Shown here: positions 23,631 through 35,072 of the stretch, in pieces
Layout: every line of letters starts with the position of its first letter
Position numbering within the stretch: position 1 is the first letter of the stretch
Assembly: GCF_030272615.1 (NCBI RefSeq)
Contig: NC_081414.1
Location: 914,943,648-915,007,647 of the forward strand
Reading direction: 5' to 3'
Origin: Cryptomeria japonica
Lineage: Eukaryota; Streptophyta; Pinopsida; Cupressales; Cupressaceae
DNA: 64,000 bases
The notes under the pieces: model-generated
Seen by the model: only the letters and a program-made list of their open reading frames with translations
What the model was told of the DNA's origin: nothing
Databases searched by the model: none
Made by a program: the position numbers and the translations under genes

Positions 23631-24190
23631 CTACACTGAATCACATGAAGGCAAAACTGTCGCACTATCTACATCGTCAGGTGCAATAGGTGATGTGATA
23701 TCAATATGAGGAGATGAAATACAAGGCTCAAGAATGGGGTCACATGTGAGAGTCCCCATGTTCAAGTGTCCAAAGTTCTCAAAAACTGAACCATCACAAG
23801 AAGTGTGATCATCATGTGTAGAATCATCAAATGTGAAATAATCATCATCAACAAAATCTGAAAAGGAGTATAACTGAGATGCATGATCAACCACCCCAGT
23901 CGCAATCATAGCTCTAGTCTCCAAGTCTCTAATGAAAAATGACTCAGATGTGAACTCCACAACTCTCTTAGTTATGCCATGTGTGATTTGATAGATAGAA
24001 AGGAGATTGTTTGTCAAGTGGGGTACACACAACACATCATTGAAGGAGTTATCCTCAATGTCAATAGATCCTTTCCCAATCACATCCATGTATGTATGAT
24101 TGCCCATCAAAATCTGCGGCATGGTGCAAGGCTTAAATGTAGAGAACATAGACTGCGAAGATGCCATATGATGAGAAGCCCCTTAATCTA
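23631..24190 (-). pseudogene. Element B protease/GAG-pre-integrase-like remnant
   Basis: Read on the minus strand from about 24195 it starts with WLLD then a stop, then GASHHMASS. This is the Copia protease active-site region with the Ser codon of D-S-G replaced by TAA at about 24185. It continues with VIGKGSIDIEDNSFNDVLCVPHLTNNLLSI, typical of the segment just before integrase, split here as VIGKGSID and VLCVPHLTNNLLS. After about 23880 it turns acidic and low-complexity, and ends at 23631 without an integrase core. Confidence 0.75.
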
Positions 24191-25215
24191 GAAGCCATCT
24201 CTCTGAATCATGACTGATAGTAGCACAAAGGGCTTTTCCTTTTCTTGTCCCAAAAGAGTGAGTCTTCCCACTTGAAAAGCCATGAATGCTTGCCCTTTTC
24301 CTTTTGAATGTGGGGAAGTGGAAGTTGATGAATCATCCTTCTTGTAGACATTAGGCAAATCAATGTTATGCTTTTTGATGATATGTGTGAGCTCATCAAT
24401 CTTCTTAGAATGGCAACGACACTCCTCATGACCAACCATTTTACAATAGGCACAAGTAGGTCTCTCCCTCTTTGGTGAGTTATCTCTCTTGGAAGAGGAT
24501 GAATCTCCTTGTCCTTAGGCTTTGATTGCCATTTCTTCTTGTTTGAGTTGTCCTTTCCTTGATTTCCTTTGTTCCCTTGATTTGCCACTAATGCTTGAGA
24601 CTTAGAAGCATTAAGAATGCCCATGCTTATCAACTTAGTTTGTTCCATCATCAACATTTCATTGAAAGCATCAAAAGTAGGCATTGTGTAGCTTGAACCC
24701 ATTGTCATCCTATGGGTTTGGAAACTAGAAACAAATGTTGCATATTCTTGTGGAAGCTTGCCTATCAAGTTGAATATCAATTGAGTATCCTTCTTATCAA
24801 TACCACAATCTTTGAGTTGTGCCCTCAACTCATTTTCCTTAGTGACATAATCTTGTATAGTATTAAAGTTCTTGGGATCTAACATGGTGAGATCACTATC
24901 AATTTGATATCCCCTAATCTCATCAACTTGACCATACAAGTCTTGAAACTTTTTCCAAGCATCTTTGATTAGAGTACATTTCTCAATATGAATAATGAGA
25001 TCCTTTGATACATACTTTCTTAAGGTACCAATTGCCATGATATTTTTAGTGAACCAATCCAAGTGACCAACTGGATCAACCTTAGGATCAGCAGGAGCAA
25101 CAATAGTCCCATCAATGTAATGAGTGAGTCCTTTTTCCATAAGTTTACTCCATGCATCAATTTTCCAAGTAGCATAATTATGAGGAGTTAATACAGGAAA
25201 CTTAGAAGAACTCAT
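24191..25215 (-). pseudogene. Element B gag with CCHC zinc knuckle
   Basis: The likely start is the ATG at 25215 (MSSSKFPVLTPHNYATWK). An earlier in-frame Met at 25248 adds 11 residues, but the MSSSKF start matches Copia gag proteins better. It contains the DUF4219/UBN2-type blocks (HYIDGTIVAPAD, GKLPQEYATFVSS), then a Lys/Asn-rich linker. A frameshift near 24515 moves the zinc knuckle CAYCKMVGHEECRC (CX2CX4HX4C) into another frame. Apart from that shift the 340-codon ORF is open, so gag has been better kept than the pol genes of A. Confidence 0.85.
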
Positions 25216-25248
25216 AGCAGCAGAAAGGAAGGAACACAAGAGCACCAA

Positions 25249-25817
25249 AGCACAAGATACACCCCCCCAAATTCACTCAATCAAAGTACACCCCCCCCAA
25301 AATGATGATTTTTGCACTTTATATGTAGTGCATGTACAATAAGCCACTTGCAAACAATGGTAAGGTGGAATTATGATTTTGTTTTACAACTGCCCCAATA
25401 GGCTGAGAACTTCAAAGTAAAAGATCAGAAAGATAGATCTATGCAATACAAATGCCAAATTGGCCAAATAAGACAAAAAACAATGCACTTTCAAAAAAAA
25501 TGGCACTTGAAAAGGAGTTCGTATGAGCCCGAACGGAGACTTGGAAGTTGCAGAAATGGGGATTGGACAGGTACAGTCACCAAAATCTGAGAATTCTAAA
25601 AAATCTGTCCATCAAAATCAGAAAATAATTCCACCATATGAAAGTACACGAAATTATAGCCCATTTCAAAAAACATTACACCAAAAAAGGAGCAAAAATG
25701 AGCAAGATATGGTCATTTGAAGTTGAACTGCAAAATCAAAAAGCTTAATGAGAGGGGCCTACAAAATTTTTGAAAAAATGATGATGTCAGCAAATTGCAG
25801 GGTTAAATTTGATGGTT
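25249..25817 (-). other. Element B leader, part next to gag
   Basis: A non-coding stretch between the gag start and the left target duplication of element C (25818-25822). It continues on the far side of C at 34100-34605. C-runs at 25261-25267 and 25291-25298 are the only marked features. Confidence 0.6.
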
Positions 25818-25822
25818 GTATG

Positions 25823-27493
25823 TGTAGCATCGTAAATTGTACGCACTTGCTAGGGTGGTACAATTTCACACCTAGTTTAGCACCCGCCTTGGGGCATTTT
25901 GCATTTTGCATTGCATTTCCCCTTTAGCACTTAATTAATCAAATTAATTAGGTCTAAGGTTTTATTTTATCATCTCCCACATCATAAAGTTGGGCCCTTT
26001 CATTAAAGTGTGCCCTTTTCATTTTATTCCTCCTATACATCATTTAATCAAAAACCCTAATTAGGTCCTATTTTGAACTTGGGGGCTTGATTTCGGGGGT
26101 CAAAACATCTCGAAATCACCTGTAACTTCAGGATTCTCTCTAAAATCATCATATCCGACGGCCTTGAAAATTTGGTGAAAAGTTGTCAGGACCATGGCGC
26201 CCGGAGTGCACATGGTCCCGGACATTTTTCCCGAAATTTTAGGAGCGTGATCCAATCATAAAATAAAGCTTAACCCCAAGAAATTGGCAGGATATTCAAT
26301 CTCTAGGTTGGCCAAAAGTTGAAATTAAGACCTAGGGTTTCATATATAAAGAGCTCTCTTTCTTCATTTGAGAGGATCCGATTTTTGTTTTCAGGAACCT
26401 CATATGCAGCGAAAGAGCAGATCTTTGAGGACTTCAACAACATTCAACATCCTTCTATCAAACATTTATCAATTTCATTCATCCATTTAGGGCTTGGAAG
26501 ACATTGAAGAACAATAGGAGATTACCGACTGAAGATTGGCTTGTACTCCTCCCTTGAGGGTTGGGTATGATTTCATGTTGTTTTCATGTCTTTGCATAAG
26601 CTTCAATATATCCTTTATTCATGCTTTAGATCACTTTGCATCTTGATTTAGAGCATTTACATTATCATTTACAAGCAATTAGGGTTTACTTTCTAGGTTG
26701 CTCTAGTTTGCTTTCTTGCATTTAAGGACCTTGCACACACACTAGGTCTGCACACACAATACATTTTACAATACAACTTGGCTATTCGTGGAGGTGGAAA
26801 TCACCGAAGCGGGGGTTTGACTAAGGTAAAACCCTATATAGCCACCCATACCCTTTTCAGATATAAGTGCAGGTTTCGGGACTCGGACGACGCCGCAAGT
26901 TACAGATCTGGAAGAAGCAGACGGAGACCAAACAACACACCAAATCTCAAAGAAAAAGACCAGGATAGGGGCGTGGGGCACCCTGGTCCTACCAGGACAG
27001 GGGCGCTGGGTGCCCTGGTCCCTGGGATAGGGGCGCTGGGCGCCCTGGTCCTCCTGACAGATAGCATTTTTAGCATTTTTGACAGCTTTTCCAGAGTGCA
27101 AAACAACAGTTTCCAGAGCAATTTCAGGGGCAGAATCAGGACAGTGGCGCCCGCGCCCCTGTCCCGAACATTTTCAGTCAGATTTTAACTCTGGGTACGC
27201 ATTTTCATTCTTGTCTTATCCTTGTGTTTACACCTTTCCATTGTTTAAGTTCAATTCTGCAATCTTGTTATTAGTTCATACTTGCACTTTGGGGTTAGGG
27301 ATTGAACTTGCATCATTTCATCTTTCAATTACAACAAAGAAATAGAAATCCTAATAGGTAGCCCATGGCTCTCTCGTTCACAAGAAGAAGTAGCCAATTG
27401 TGTGATACCTCTAGGCTCTTTCGTATTCCACAAGTGTGTGGTTGAAAGTGAGATTAGGGCATGTTTGCTTAGTGTCACTTTTTCTCCCACACA
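25823..27493 (+). repeat. Left LTR of element C
   Basis: 1671 bp. It contains a TATATAAAG box at about 26343-26351, a GC-rich minisatellite of about 33-bp units (three copies, 26960-27060) built on GGGGCGCTGGG and GCCCTGGTCC, and a conserved pyrimidine-rich end. The GC-rich block lies downstream of the likely transcription start, so it would be in the RNA leader. Confidence 0.92.
26338..26352 (+). promoter_or_regulatory. TATA box of element C LTR
   Basis: CATATATAAAGAGC in a Pol II promoter context, repeated in the right LTR at about 32941-32953. Transcription would start about 30 bp downstream and include the GC-rich block in the leader. Motif only; no transcript evidence. Confidence 0.6.
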
Positions 27494-27651
27494 TTTTGGT
27501 GAACCCGATGTGAATCTATCATTGCTTCCTCTTGCATTGCATTTGTTAGATCTAGATCTAGATTTAGTGTGTTTTCATTTCATTTTCATTAAAAAGAAAA
27601 AAAAAAGTGTTTTTCTTTGCATTGTGTGTTTAAATTTTATGCAATTTCAAA

Positions 27652-30600
27652 ATGTCAGATTTTTATTTGCAAGATGTTCATATTTGTGATGATTATGAGT
27701 TAGATGAAGCTTTAGATGAATTTTTGAAACCTAAATATACCAAACCTTCATTTTACCAAAAACTCATAAACATTGTTACTATGCCATTTCATTGTGATGA
27801 GAAAGATAAGTCGAATGATTCCTCTCAAGGGTACATTCCTATCAGCTCTTCCACTAAATCTAGTAACATGGTTGTTTTCAATGATCCCCTCTATGAAGAG
27901 ATATCTCCTTTTGAATCAAAAGATAAACCTTTTAATAGATATGATCATGCTTTGTTGAATGAGGATCCTTTTGTGGAAGAAGATGACATTATCCCTACAT
28001 TTCCTAGTGATGGCATTTCCTTTTCCAACAAAATTCCCACTAGAGATGATGAATTAATGGTAAATGCTTACCCTTCTCCTAAAGTTGGTCTTACCCATAA
28101 GCATCCCTTAGAGAAAGAAGATGAAATAATAAGCAATTTCCTTAATTCTCTCTCCCCTATTGAACATATTTTGAGGAAAGAGGATGAGTTTAACACATCT
28201 ATTGATGCTCTCCCTCCTAAGGATGAGGAATTAATAAACAATGTTATCTCCTCTCCCGAAATTGACAATACTTCAAACATTCCTTTCAACAACCTCACTA
28301 TTTGGGATGAACCATTAGAAGAAGGTATAGATTATTCTCTACCCCTAGCCAAAGGGGATGAAATCAAGATTGGAAACTCCCTTGATAGTTTCTCCCCTTC
28401 CTTGAATCTCAATTATTCTCCCTCTAAAAATAAAGCATCTCCCTCTCCTCAACTTGGTTCTACTCATAAGGAAACCCTAGTTCAAAGCAAGATGGTTAAC
28501 ATTTCTTTCAAAGGTCTCCCTCTCAAAAGTGAGACTTTAGAGAGTAATGTTGACTCTTCTCCTAGAGAGTTTATTCCCCATGTAGATCATTTGATGATAG
28601 AGGATGATATGACCTTTCCTCTTCCTACTAGGACATCAATGCCTACTCCTTGTCTCTCTCCTAAAATTGATTTAATTTGTGATAAGATTTTAGTGCAAGA
28701 GAAGACTATCAATAATTCTTCCAACACTTTTGTTCATTCTTCTAAACCATCCTCAATCAATTTGATACATGTGAATGAGACACCTGACAAACCTCTCTTC
28801 ACTGTCCAAGGTGCTTGTCCTTCTCAAAATTCTCAACCTTTAAATAAGCCTATCTTAGTGGTTCAAGGTGGTTATGCTAATGATTCTTTTTGCACTCCTA
28901 AGAAACCTGTTATTACTGTACAAGGATGTTATTCCTCTAAGAGCCCTTATGAGTACGCTAAGCAATTGACTAGAGAGAGTTATCATGTGGTTTCCCATAC
29001 TTATAATACTAGAAACAATAGGCAACCTAATCCTCCTCCAGTTATCCCAACTACACTTCCTCCTTCCCAACCTATTCTTCCCCAAGCTCCACGGATTTCA
29101 CAAGTTCTTGGTAAGGAATATGATCTCATAGAACAACTTAAAACTACCCCTGCTAAGATATCCCTTTGGGATTTGATGCAAACTTCTTCTGTTCATCATG
29201 GAATGTTACAAGATGCCTTGAAAGATTTGAATGTTCCTCCACCTAATACATCTAGTAATATAGTGTCTTTGGTTAACTCTGTGATGAATCCTAAAGCTCA
29301 AATTGTGTTTACCCAAGATGAGTTGCCTACTAGTGAAATTCAACAACAATATGATCCCTTGATGATTGTGGTTATCATAAATGACACTGCTATAAGACGA
29401 ACACTGGTAGATAATGGCTCTAGCCTTAATGTTTGTAGCATTAATCTATTGCGTAGGATGAATGTGGATACATCCCTTATTGAGCCTGACTCTCGTCCCA
29501 TTCAAGGCTTTGATAATGTGGCTAAGTCTTCATTAGGTATTATCACCTTACCCATCACAGTGGGACCTGTTACTTTGCCTACTCCTATCCATGTTATGTC
29601 GGGAAATCTAACATACAACTTGTTATTAGGGAGACCTTGGATTCATGGTATGCAAGCTGTCCCCTCTACATTGCATAGACAAGTTAAATTCATTTATAAC
29701 AATAAGACATATACCTTGATAGGTGATACTAATTTTCAAGCTTGTTGGCAAACATCTACTTCCAAAGGGAGTTCTTCTAAATCTTCCTCTTCTAATGATG
29801 ACTCTTTAAACAAAATACCTATGGATGAATCATCGCCCTCTGATAATCAAAATTCTTTGGATGAGTCTAAATCTCCTAAAGAAGATCCTTCTTGACTCGA
29901 ATCTACACATGAAAAGGCTTTTGATGCTGAGAAGGTTCTCGCAGAAGACGATTGGGGATCTCTTGATTTTAATCCCACCTTTGTAGGTGAGTATAGGGTT
30001 CCTCCTAGAGATCTTAAAGGTAAGAAGAAGGAAGAAACTAGAGATCAATCAGTCTTACCTGAACCTATGAGTAATAATTTTGTGGCCGCTTCTCAAACTT
30101 CTTCTCCTCACACTTCTAATTCTGAAGAGTTTGATTCTTTGTCTTATGAAAAACCACCTTCTCTTTCTGAAATGGCTGATCGTTATGGTCGTGGTTTTCG
30201 CATTTTTGCTAAGCATGGGTATCATGGAAATGGTTGTGGCGCTCACGAACAAGGGATAAAGGTTCCTCTAGAGAATAATCTTCACAATTATGCCTTTGGA
30301 CTTGGCTATAATCCCTGCAAGCCCACCAAAGCATCTAAAAGACCATCTTTCAATGTGAATGCTATATTTAGTAGTGATGATGATCTCACTTCAACTAAAT
30401 CATCTTCTACTTCTATCAACTCTCATTCCCCTCATAAGGAAATCTTGGCAATGAACAAATCTCTTTATGAATCCCCTCAAATTTCTAAATCCACTTATGA
30501 ATCTTTATCTCCTATTCATCATAAAGTCCTTTCCTCTAGGGATAAGGCTCTAATAAATTACACTCATCCCTCTTCTAAGATTTCATGTGACTTTTCTTCT

Positions 30601-30702
30601 TCAATTTTTATCACTTTATACATGTTTTTGATCTCACTTATAGTTGAGCATTCAGCATGTCATATTCAAATACCTCATTCAATCTATCATATCTTTAAAT
30701 AA
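27652..30702 (+). pseudogene. Element C polyprotein: retropepsin-like protease plus G-patch, one stop
   Basis: A frame of 1,017 codons is broken only by a TGA at 29893-29895. Residues 1-560 are a Ser/Pro/Asp-rich region of unknown role (start MSDFYLQDVHICDDYELDE) with repeated VVQGGYAN-like and VQGCYSS-like units near residues 380-430. Residues about 565-700 are a retropepsin-like domain, with active-site region TLVDNGSSLNV and flap and C-terminal part NLLLGRPWIH. After the stop, residues 845-890 form a G-patch (HGYHGNGCGAHEQGIKVP then GLGYNP). G-patches bind RNA or stimulate DEAH helicases. No gag zinc knuckle is seen. The N-terminal region might be a diverged gag; that is a guess. The stop is one C-to-T change from an Arg codon. 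Confidence 0.8.
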
Positions 30703-32423
30703 CATTAATGGCTATTATGTTGCTCATCATTATGTGACATTGGTAGCTCATTTACTGGGGGCTCATTGTCATTCATGATGGTACAATTTCAAGTGCAATC
30801 ATATTTTTGGAAGCAACATAATAGCCTAATTTTCTATGTCATCTCTTGTTCCTATGGGGACAAGAGTGATTTCATACATCTCTTCTTTTTATGATTAAAA
30901 TTTCCCTTTGGGGTAATAGTGTGGAAATATTGATCATCTTTTCTTTAGAATCCTCTTTTCCTAGATATGGGAGAAGATGTGTATTCTCTTTCTTATCCTA
31001 CCCACTTCTTGTGAGGAGCATTTTACATACACTAATGTCTTGCAATTTGCTTATGTCTAAATCTCTCCCTAGAAGATTGTGTAAGTCCTTCTCATTGTCC
31101 TTATCCTTGGGAGGCAATGATCTTTCCTTATTTTTATCTAAGGATCCACTTTTTCCTATTCTGTGGATGGTGTGGACTTTATTACTTGATGTTATGCCTT
31201 GTACGCATTTGTTGTTGTTTGTTCAAGGATTCTCTCTTACAAGAGGTGTAAGTCCTTGACTACAACCTCTTTTGCACTTGGTAAAATACATCCATAATGA
31301 ATTCACTCTCCCAATTGGGTTAAAAAGAGCGTCATCCTTTATTAAGAATCACTTTCACCTCGCAAAAGAAGGAAGTATTGCATTCTTATTCTCTTCTTTG
31401 TCTTATTCTAGAAGATGTTATATTTGTCCTCTCGGGGATAGGTGTCTTTTTGTACAAAGATCTCTTCTCCTCTAAGGATCTCCTTTACACATATTACAAG
31501 ATATACCTTTTCAACTATCTTATCCTTGCTTAAAGAGTGCAAAAATCTCTTGCTTGGATCTATGACATTGTTGCATTTTTGGGGTATCTTCTTTTGTGAT
31601 GAAGGTAGGTATCCTTGTTCTACTTTGCTTATGACATAAACATTACACTTTTTGAGCAATGGGTCATTCTCGGAACCAGAGCACAGACTCTTAGAGCGAG
31701 ATGTCACGCTTTTGTACTATACATATACAGGTTGTACCATACTCGGGCATAGACTCCTATGAGGTGCTTCTAACCTCCCTTACACACACATGCACGAGGT
31801 TGAGTGGAACTAGCGGCATAAGGCTAGACTTTCTCACTCTCCTCCCTTACATGGATCACCTAGACAGACTCTAGGGGCTAGTTTTCCATGTCCTTTTTCC
31901 CATGGATCACCAATGTGTGTATTCATGCTTTTTACCTTTCTTTTCTTCTCTTTGCATTTTGTTTCCATTTACATCCTTCATCTTGTGTTAGAGAACTCTC
32001 AAATCCTCACACTCTTTGTTGTGTTGGAATTGAGATTTAGTCCTCTTTCTTACCAAATGATTCTCCATTAGTTTTTGATCTCATATCAAATCTTCTTGTG
32101 AGCATTTGTCATCAATATTCTTTAACAATTTGAAGTGGTAAACATGATACCCTATTTCAACTCACTAAAATTAGCAAGCCGAAATAGGGGGGGGCATATA
32201 GCTACCCTCAAATTTTCATCACCTTCCTTAGTAAGCATTAGGTGATTTTGTGATCTAACGTGTGTTTTGTAGGGTGCGGTTCCTAATTGTGTACTGCAGA
32301 TACCGCTGGGGGCTTCGTTCGACAGACTTATGGATATATCCTTTTTCAAATAATGTTTACTTTTCTGTACTTTAGCTTGCATATGCATGTAGTGTTCATA
32401 TGACCGCTAAAGTGGGGGCTAAA
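30703..32423 (+). other. Element C 3' non-coding region
   Basis: 1.7 kb with only short ORFs in both strands (largest 122 codons at 30891-31259) and no pol motifs. It ends in the purine-rich AAGTGGGGGCTAAA at 32410-32423 next to the right LTR. Confidence 0.65.
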
Positions 32424-34094
32424 TGTAGCGTCGTAAATTGTACGCACTTGCTAAGGTGGTACAATTTCACACCTAGTTTAGCACCCGCCTTGGCGCATTT
32501 TGCATTTTGCATTGCATTTCCCCTTTAGCACTTAATTAATCAAATTAATTAGGTCTAAGGTTTTATTTTATCATCTCCCACATCATAAAGTTGGGCCCTT
32601 TCATTAAAGTGTGCCCTTTTCATTTTATTCCTCCTATACATCATTTAATCAAAAACCCTAATTAGGTCCTATTTTGAACTTGGGGGCTTGATTTCGGGGG
32701 TCAAAACATCTCGAAATCACCTGTAACTTTGGGATTCTCTCTAAAATCATCATATCCGACGACCCTAAAAATTTGGTCAAAAGTTGTCAGGACCATGGCG
32801 CCCGGAGTGCACATGGTCCCGGACATTTTTCCCAAAATTTTAGGAGCGCGATCCAATCATAAAATAAAGCTTAACCCCAAGAAATTGGCGGGATATTCAA
32901 TCTCTAGGTCGGCCAAAAGTTGAAATTAAGACCTAGGGTTTCATATATAAAGAGCTCTCTTTCTTCATTTGAGAGGATCCGATTTTTGTTTTCAGGAACC
33001 TCATATGCAGCGAAAGAGCAGATCTTTGAGGACTTCAACAACATTCAACATCCTTCTATCAAGCATTTATCAATTTCATTCATCCATTTAGGGCTTGGAA
33101 GACATTGAAGAACAATAGGAGATTACCGACTGAAGATTGGCTTGTACTCCTCCCTTGAGGGTTGGGTATGATTTCATGTTGTTTTCATGTCTTTGCATAA
33201 GCTTCAATATATCCTATATTCATGCTTTAGATCACTTTGCATCTTGATTTAGAGCATTTACATTATCATTTACAAGCAATTAGGGTTTACTTTCTAGGTT
33301 GCTCTAGTTTGCTTTCTTGCATTTAAGGACGTTGCACACACACTAGGTCTGCACACACAATACATTTTACAATACAACTTGGCTATTCGTGGAGGTGGAA
33401 ATCACTGAAGCGGGGGTTTGACTAAGGCAAAACCTTATATAGCCGCCCATACCCTTTTCAGATATAAGTGCAGGTTTCAGGACTCGGACGACGCTGCAAG
33501 TTACAGATCCGGAAGAAGCAGACGGAGACCAAACAACACACCAAATCTCAAAGCAAAAGACCAGGATAGGGGCGTGGGGTGCCCTGGTCCTGCCAGGACA
33601 GGGGTGTTGGGTGCCCTGGTCCCTGGGATAGGGGCGCTGGGTGCCCTGGTCCTCCTGACAGACAACATTTTCAGCATTTTTGACAGCTTTTCCAGAGTGC
33701 AAAACAGCAGTTTCCAGAGCAGTTTCAGGGGCAGAATCAGGACAGTGGCGCCCGTGCCCCTGTCCCGAACATTTTCAGTCAGATTTTAACTCTGGGTACG
33801 CATTTTCATTCTTGTCTTATCCTTGTGTTTACACCTTTCCATTGTTTAAGTTCAATTCTGCAATCTTGTTATTAGTTCATACTTGCACTTTGGGGTTAGG
33901 GATTGAACTTGCATCATTTCATCTTTCAATTACAACAAAGGAATAGAAATCCTAATAGGTAGCCTGTGGCTCTCTCTTTCACAAGAAGAAGTAGCCAATT
34001 GTGTGATACCTCTAGGCTCTTTCGTATTCCACAAGTGTGTGGTTGAAAGTGAGATTAGGGCATGTTTGCTTAGTGTCACTTTTTCTCCCACATA
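32424..34094 (+). repeat. Right LTR of element C
   Basis: 1671 bp, same length as the left LTR and about 2.4% different, mostly transitions. The terminal CACACA has become CACATA. It is followed by the GTATG target duplication. Confidence 0.92.
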
Positions 34095-34099
34095 GTATG

Positions 34100-34605
34100 A
34101 CTGTCGCCCAAACTTCGTGGCTGACTAGATGTTGACTTGGCACTTACTATGCAAGTGATTTGGCAGGTGATGTGGCAGCCAACTGGGCTGCTGATGTGGC
34201 AGGGTGATATGGCAGCCAACTGGACTGCTGATGTGGCATTGCTAATGTGGCGCTGCTGACTGGGCAGAAGGCATGGATCCCAAAAAATAATTTCCAAATT
34301 TTTTTTTTTTTTCAAAAAATAATTTTCAAACTGGAAAATAATTTTTAGAAAAAAAAAAAAAAATTGAAAAAAATCCGAAAAGTCCATACCGTACTGCCCA
34401 AATTGGGCAGAAAATTTCCTCCACACCCCAAAATTGATTTTTGCCAAAATAGGTCGAATTTATACTCAATTTTTATCGAAACGGCCTCTCGGATGCAATG
34501 GTGAGGTTGAAAACACTCTAAGATGCCTCCAAAAAATGCAGTCCCTCAGATCCGAAAATAGAAGCCTTCCACAATGTCTTCAAAAACCAATCAATGAAGC
34601 TCTAA
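34100..34605 (-). other. Element B leader, LTR-proximal part, with a hairpin and short tandem repeats
   Basis: Two structures are visible. At 34160-34260, units containing GATGTGGCAGCCAACTGG and GCTGATGTGGC repeat about every 40-60 bp. At about 34298-34366, a T-run and an A-run form an inverted repeat with arms of about 30 bp separated by a loop of about 6 bp. Neither codes for protein. In the RNA leader such a structure could matter for packaging or primer use, but it may simply be slippage in homopolymers. Confidence 0.6.
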
Positions 34606-34619
34606 TGGCTCTGATACCA
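34606..34619 (-). promoter_or_regulatory. Primer-binding site of element B
   Basis: On the minus strand TGGTATCAGAGCCA directly follows the LTR. It is complementary to the 3' end of initiator tRNA-Met, the usual Copia primer. Confidence 0.9.
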
Positions 34620-35067
34620 TGTGAGATTTTGCCAAGATCAAGAGCTCAATGAAAAGTACAATAGAGACAAAATATAGGACAAGAATAAACTATATTCTCA
34701 TCAATAGAAAATGATCAATAAAATCAATTACATATAATGTAGATAAGCTTGCTTATATAGGCAAGGCTAGGGATATGTGAGCACACAAACATGACATGTG
34801 GCTCAATAAGAAACAAGGATAGGTAGGAAATAGGTGTGGGTAGGTAGGAGAAATAATATAATAGTCCACATGAGGTGGATCACCCACTGAATGTGAAGTG
34901 TAACAACAAGATTAACACCATAAAAGGTGGAATTTCTCCTACACACACTATCCGAATGTAGCACAAACACCCAAGTGTCTCATACCCAAACTACTATGAA
35001 ATGCATTTCCTAAGTAAACTTAAGTAAGTGTAATAATATCCAAGATGAATAATTATTTACACCAACA
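34620..35067 (-). repeat. Element B LTR (5' LTR in its own orientation)
   Basis: 448 bp, pair of 22297-22744. It is followed by CAAAG at 35068-35072, after which the pol frame of element A resumes. Confidence 0.92.
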
Positions 35068-35072
35068 CAAAG

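Larger units (their letters stand above)
25823..34094 (+). mobile_element. Non-autonomous Gypsy-type element C (protease plus G-patch, no RT), inserted in B
   Basis: LTRs at 25823-27493 and 32424-34094 are both exactly 1671 bp. I count about 40 differences by eye, roughly 2.4%. The target duplication GTATG is at 25818-25822 and 34095-34099. The terminus is TGTAGC...CACACA, with the right LTR ending CACATA. A candidate primer-binding site, TTTTGGTGAACCCGATG, starts directly at 27494. A purine-rich AAGTGGGGGCTAAA precedes the right LTR. The only sizeable ORF is 27652-30702. No reverse transcriptase, RNase H or integrase is found in the 4.9 kb internal region. The Gypsy assignment rests on the protease type and LTR style and is moderately sure. 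Confidence 0.88.
22297..35067 (-). mobile_element. Non-autonomous Copia-type element B (gag only), inserted in A
   Basis: LTRs at 22297-22744 and 34620-35067 are both 448 bp and differ at about 11 sites. The target duplication CAAAG is at 22292-22296 and 35068-35072. On the minus strand the LTR reads TGTTGG...CTCACA. A primer-binding site complementary to initiator tRNA-Met (TGGTATCAGAGCC) lies at 34619-34607, and a purine tract abuts the other LTR (22745-22756). Coding capacity is gag plus the start of protease. No integrase, reverse transcriptase or RNase H is visible, so it needs enzymes in trans. Element C interrupts its leader. Confidence 0.92.

Noticed and set aside
26319-26507. 62-codon ORF present in both LTRs of element C (also 32920-33108), and 88-codon ORFs at 27079 and 33680
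   Set aside because: They are duplicated only because LTRs are duplicated. They are short, overlap the TATA box or the GC-rich block, and show no protein motif, unlike the long ORF in the D LTRs.
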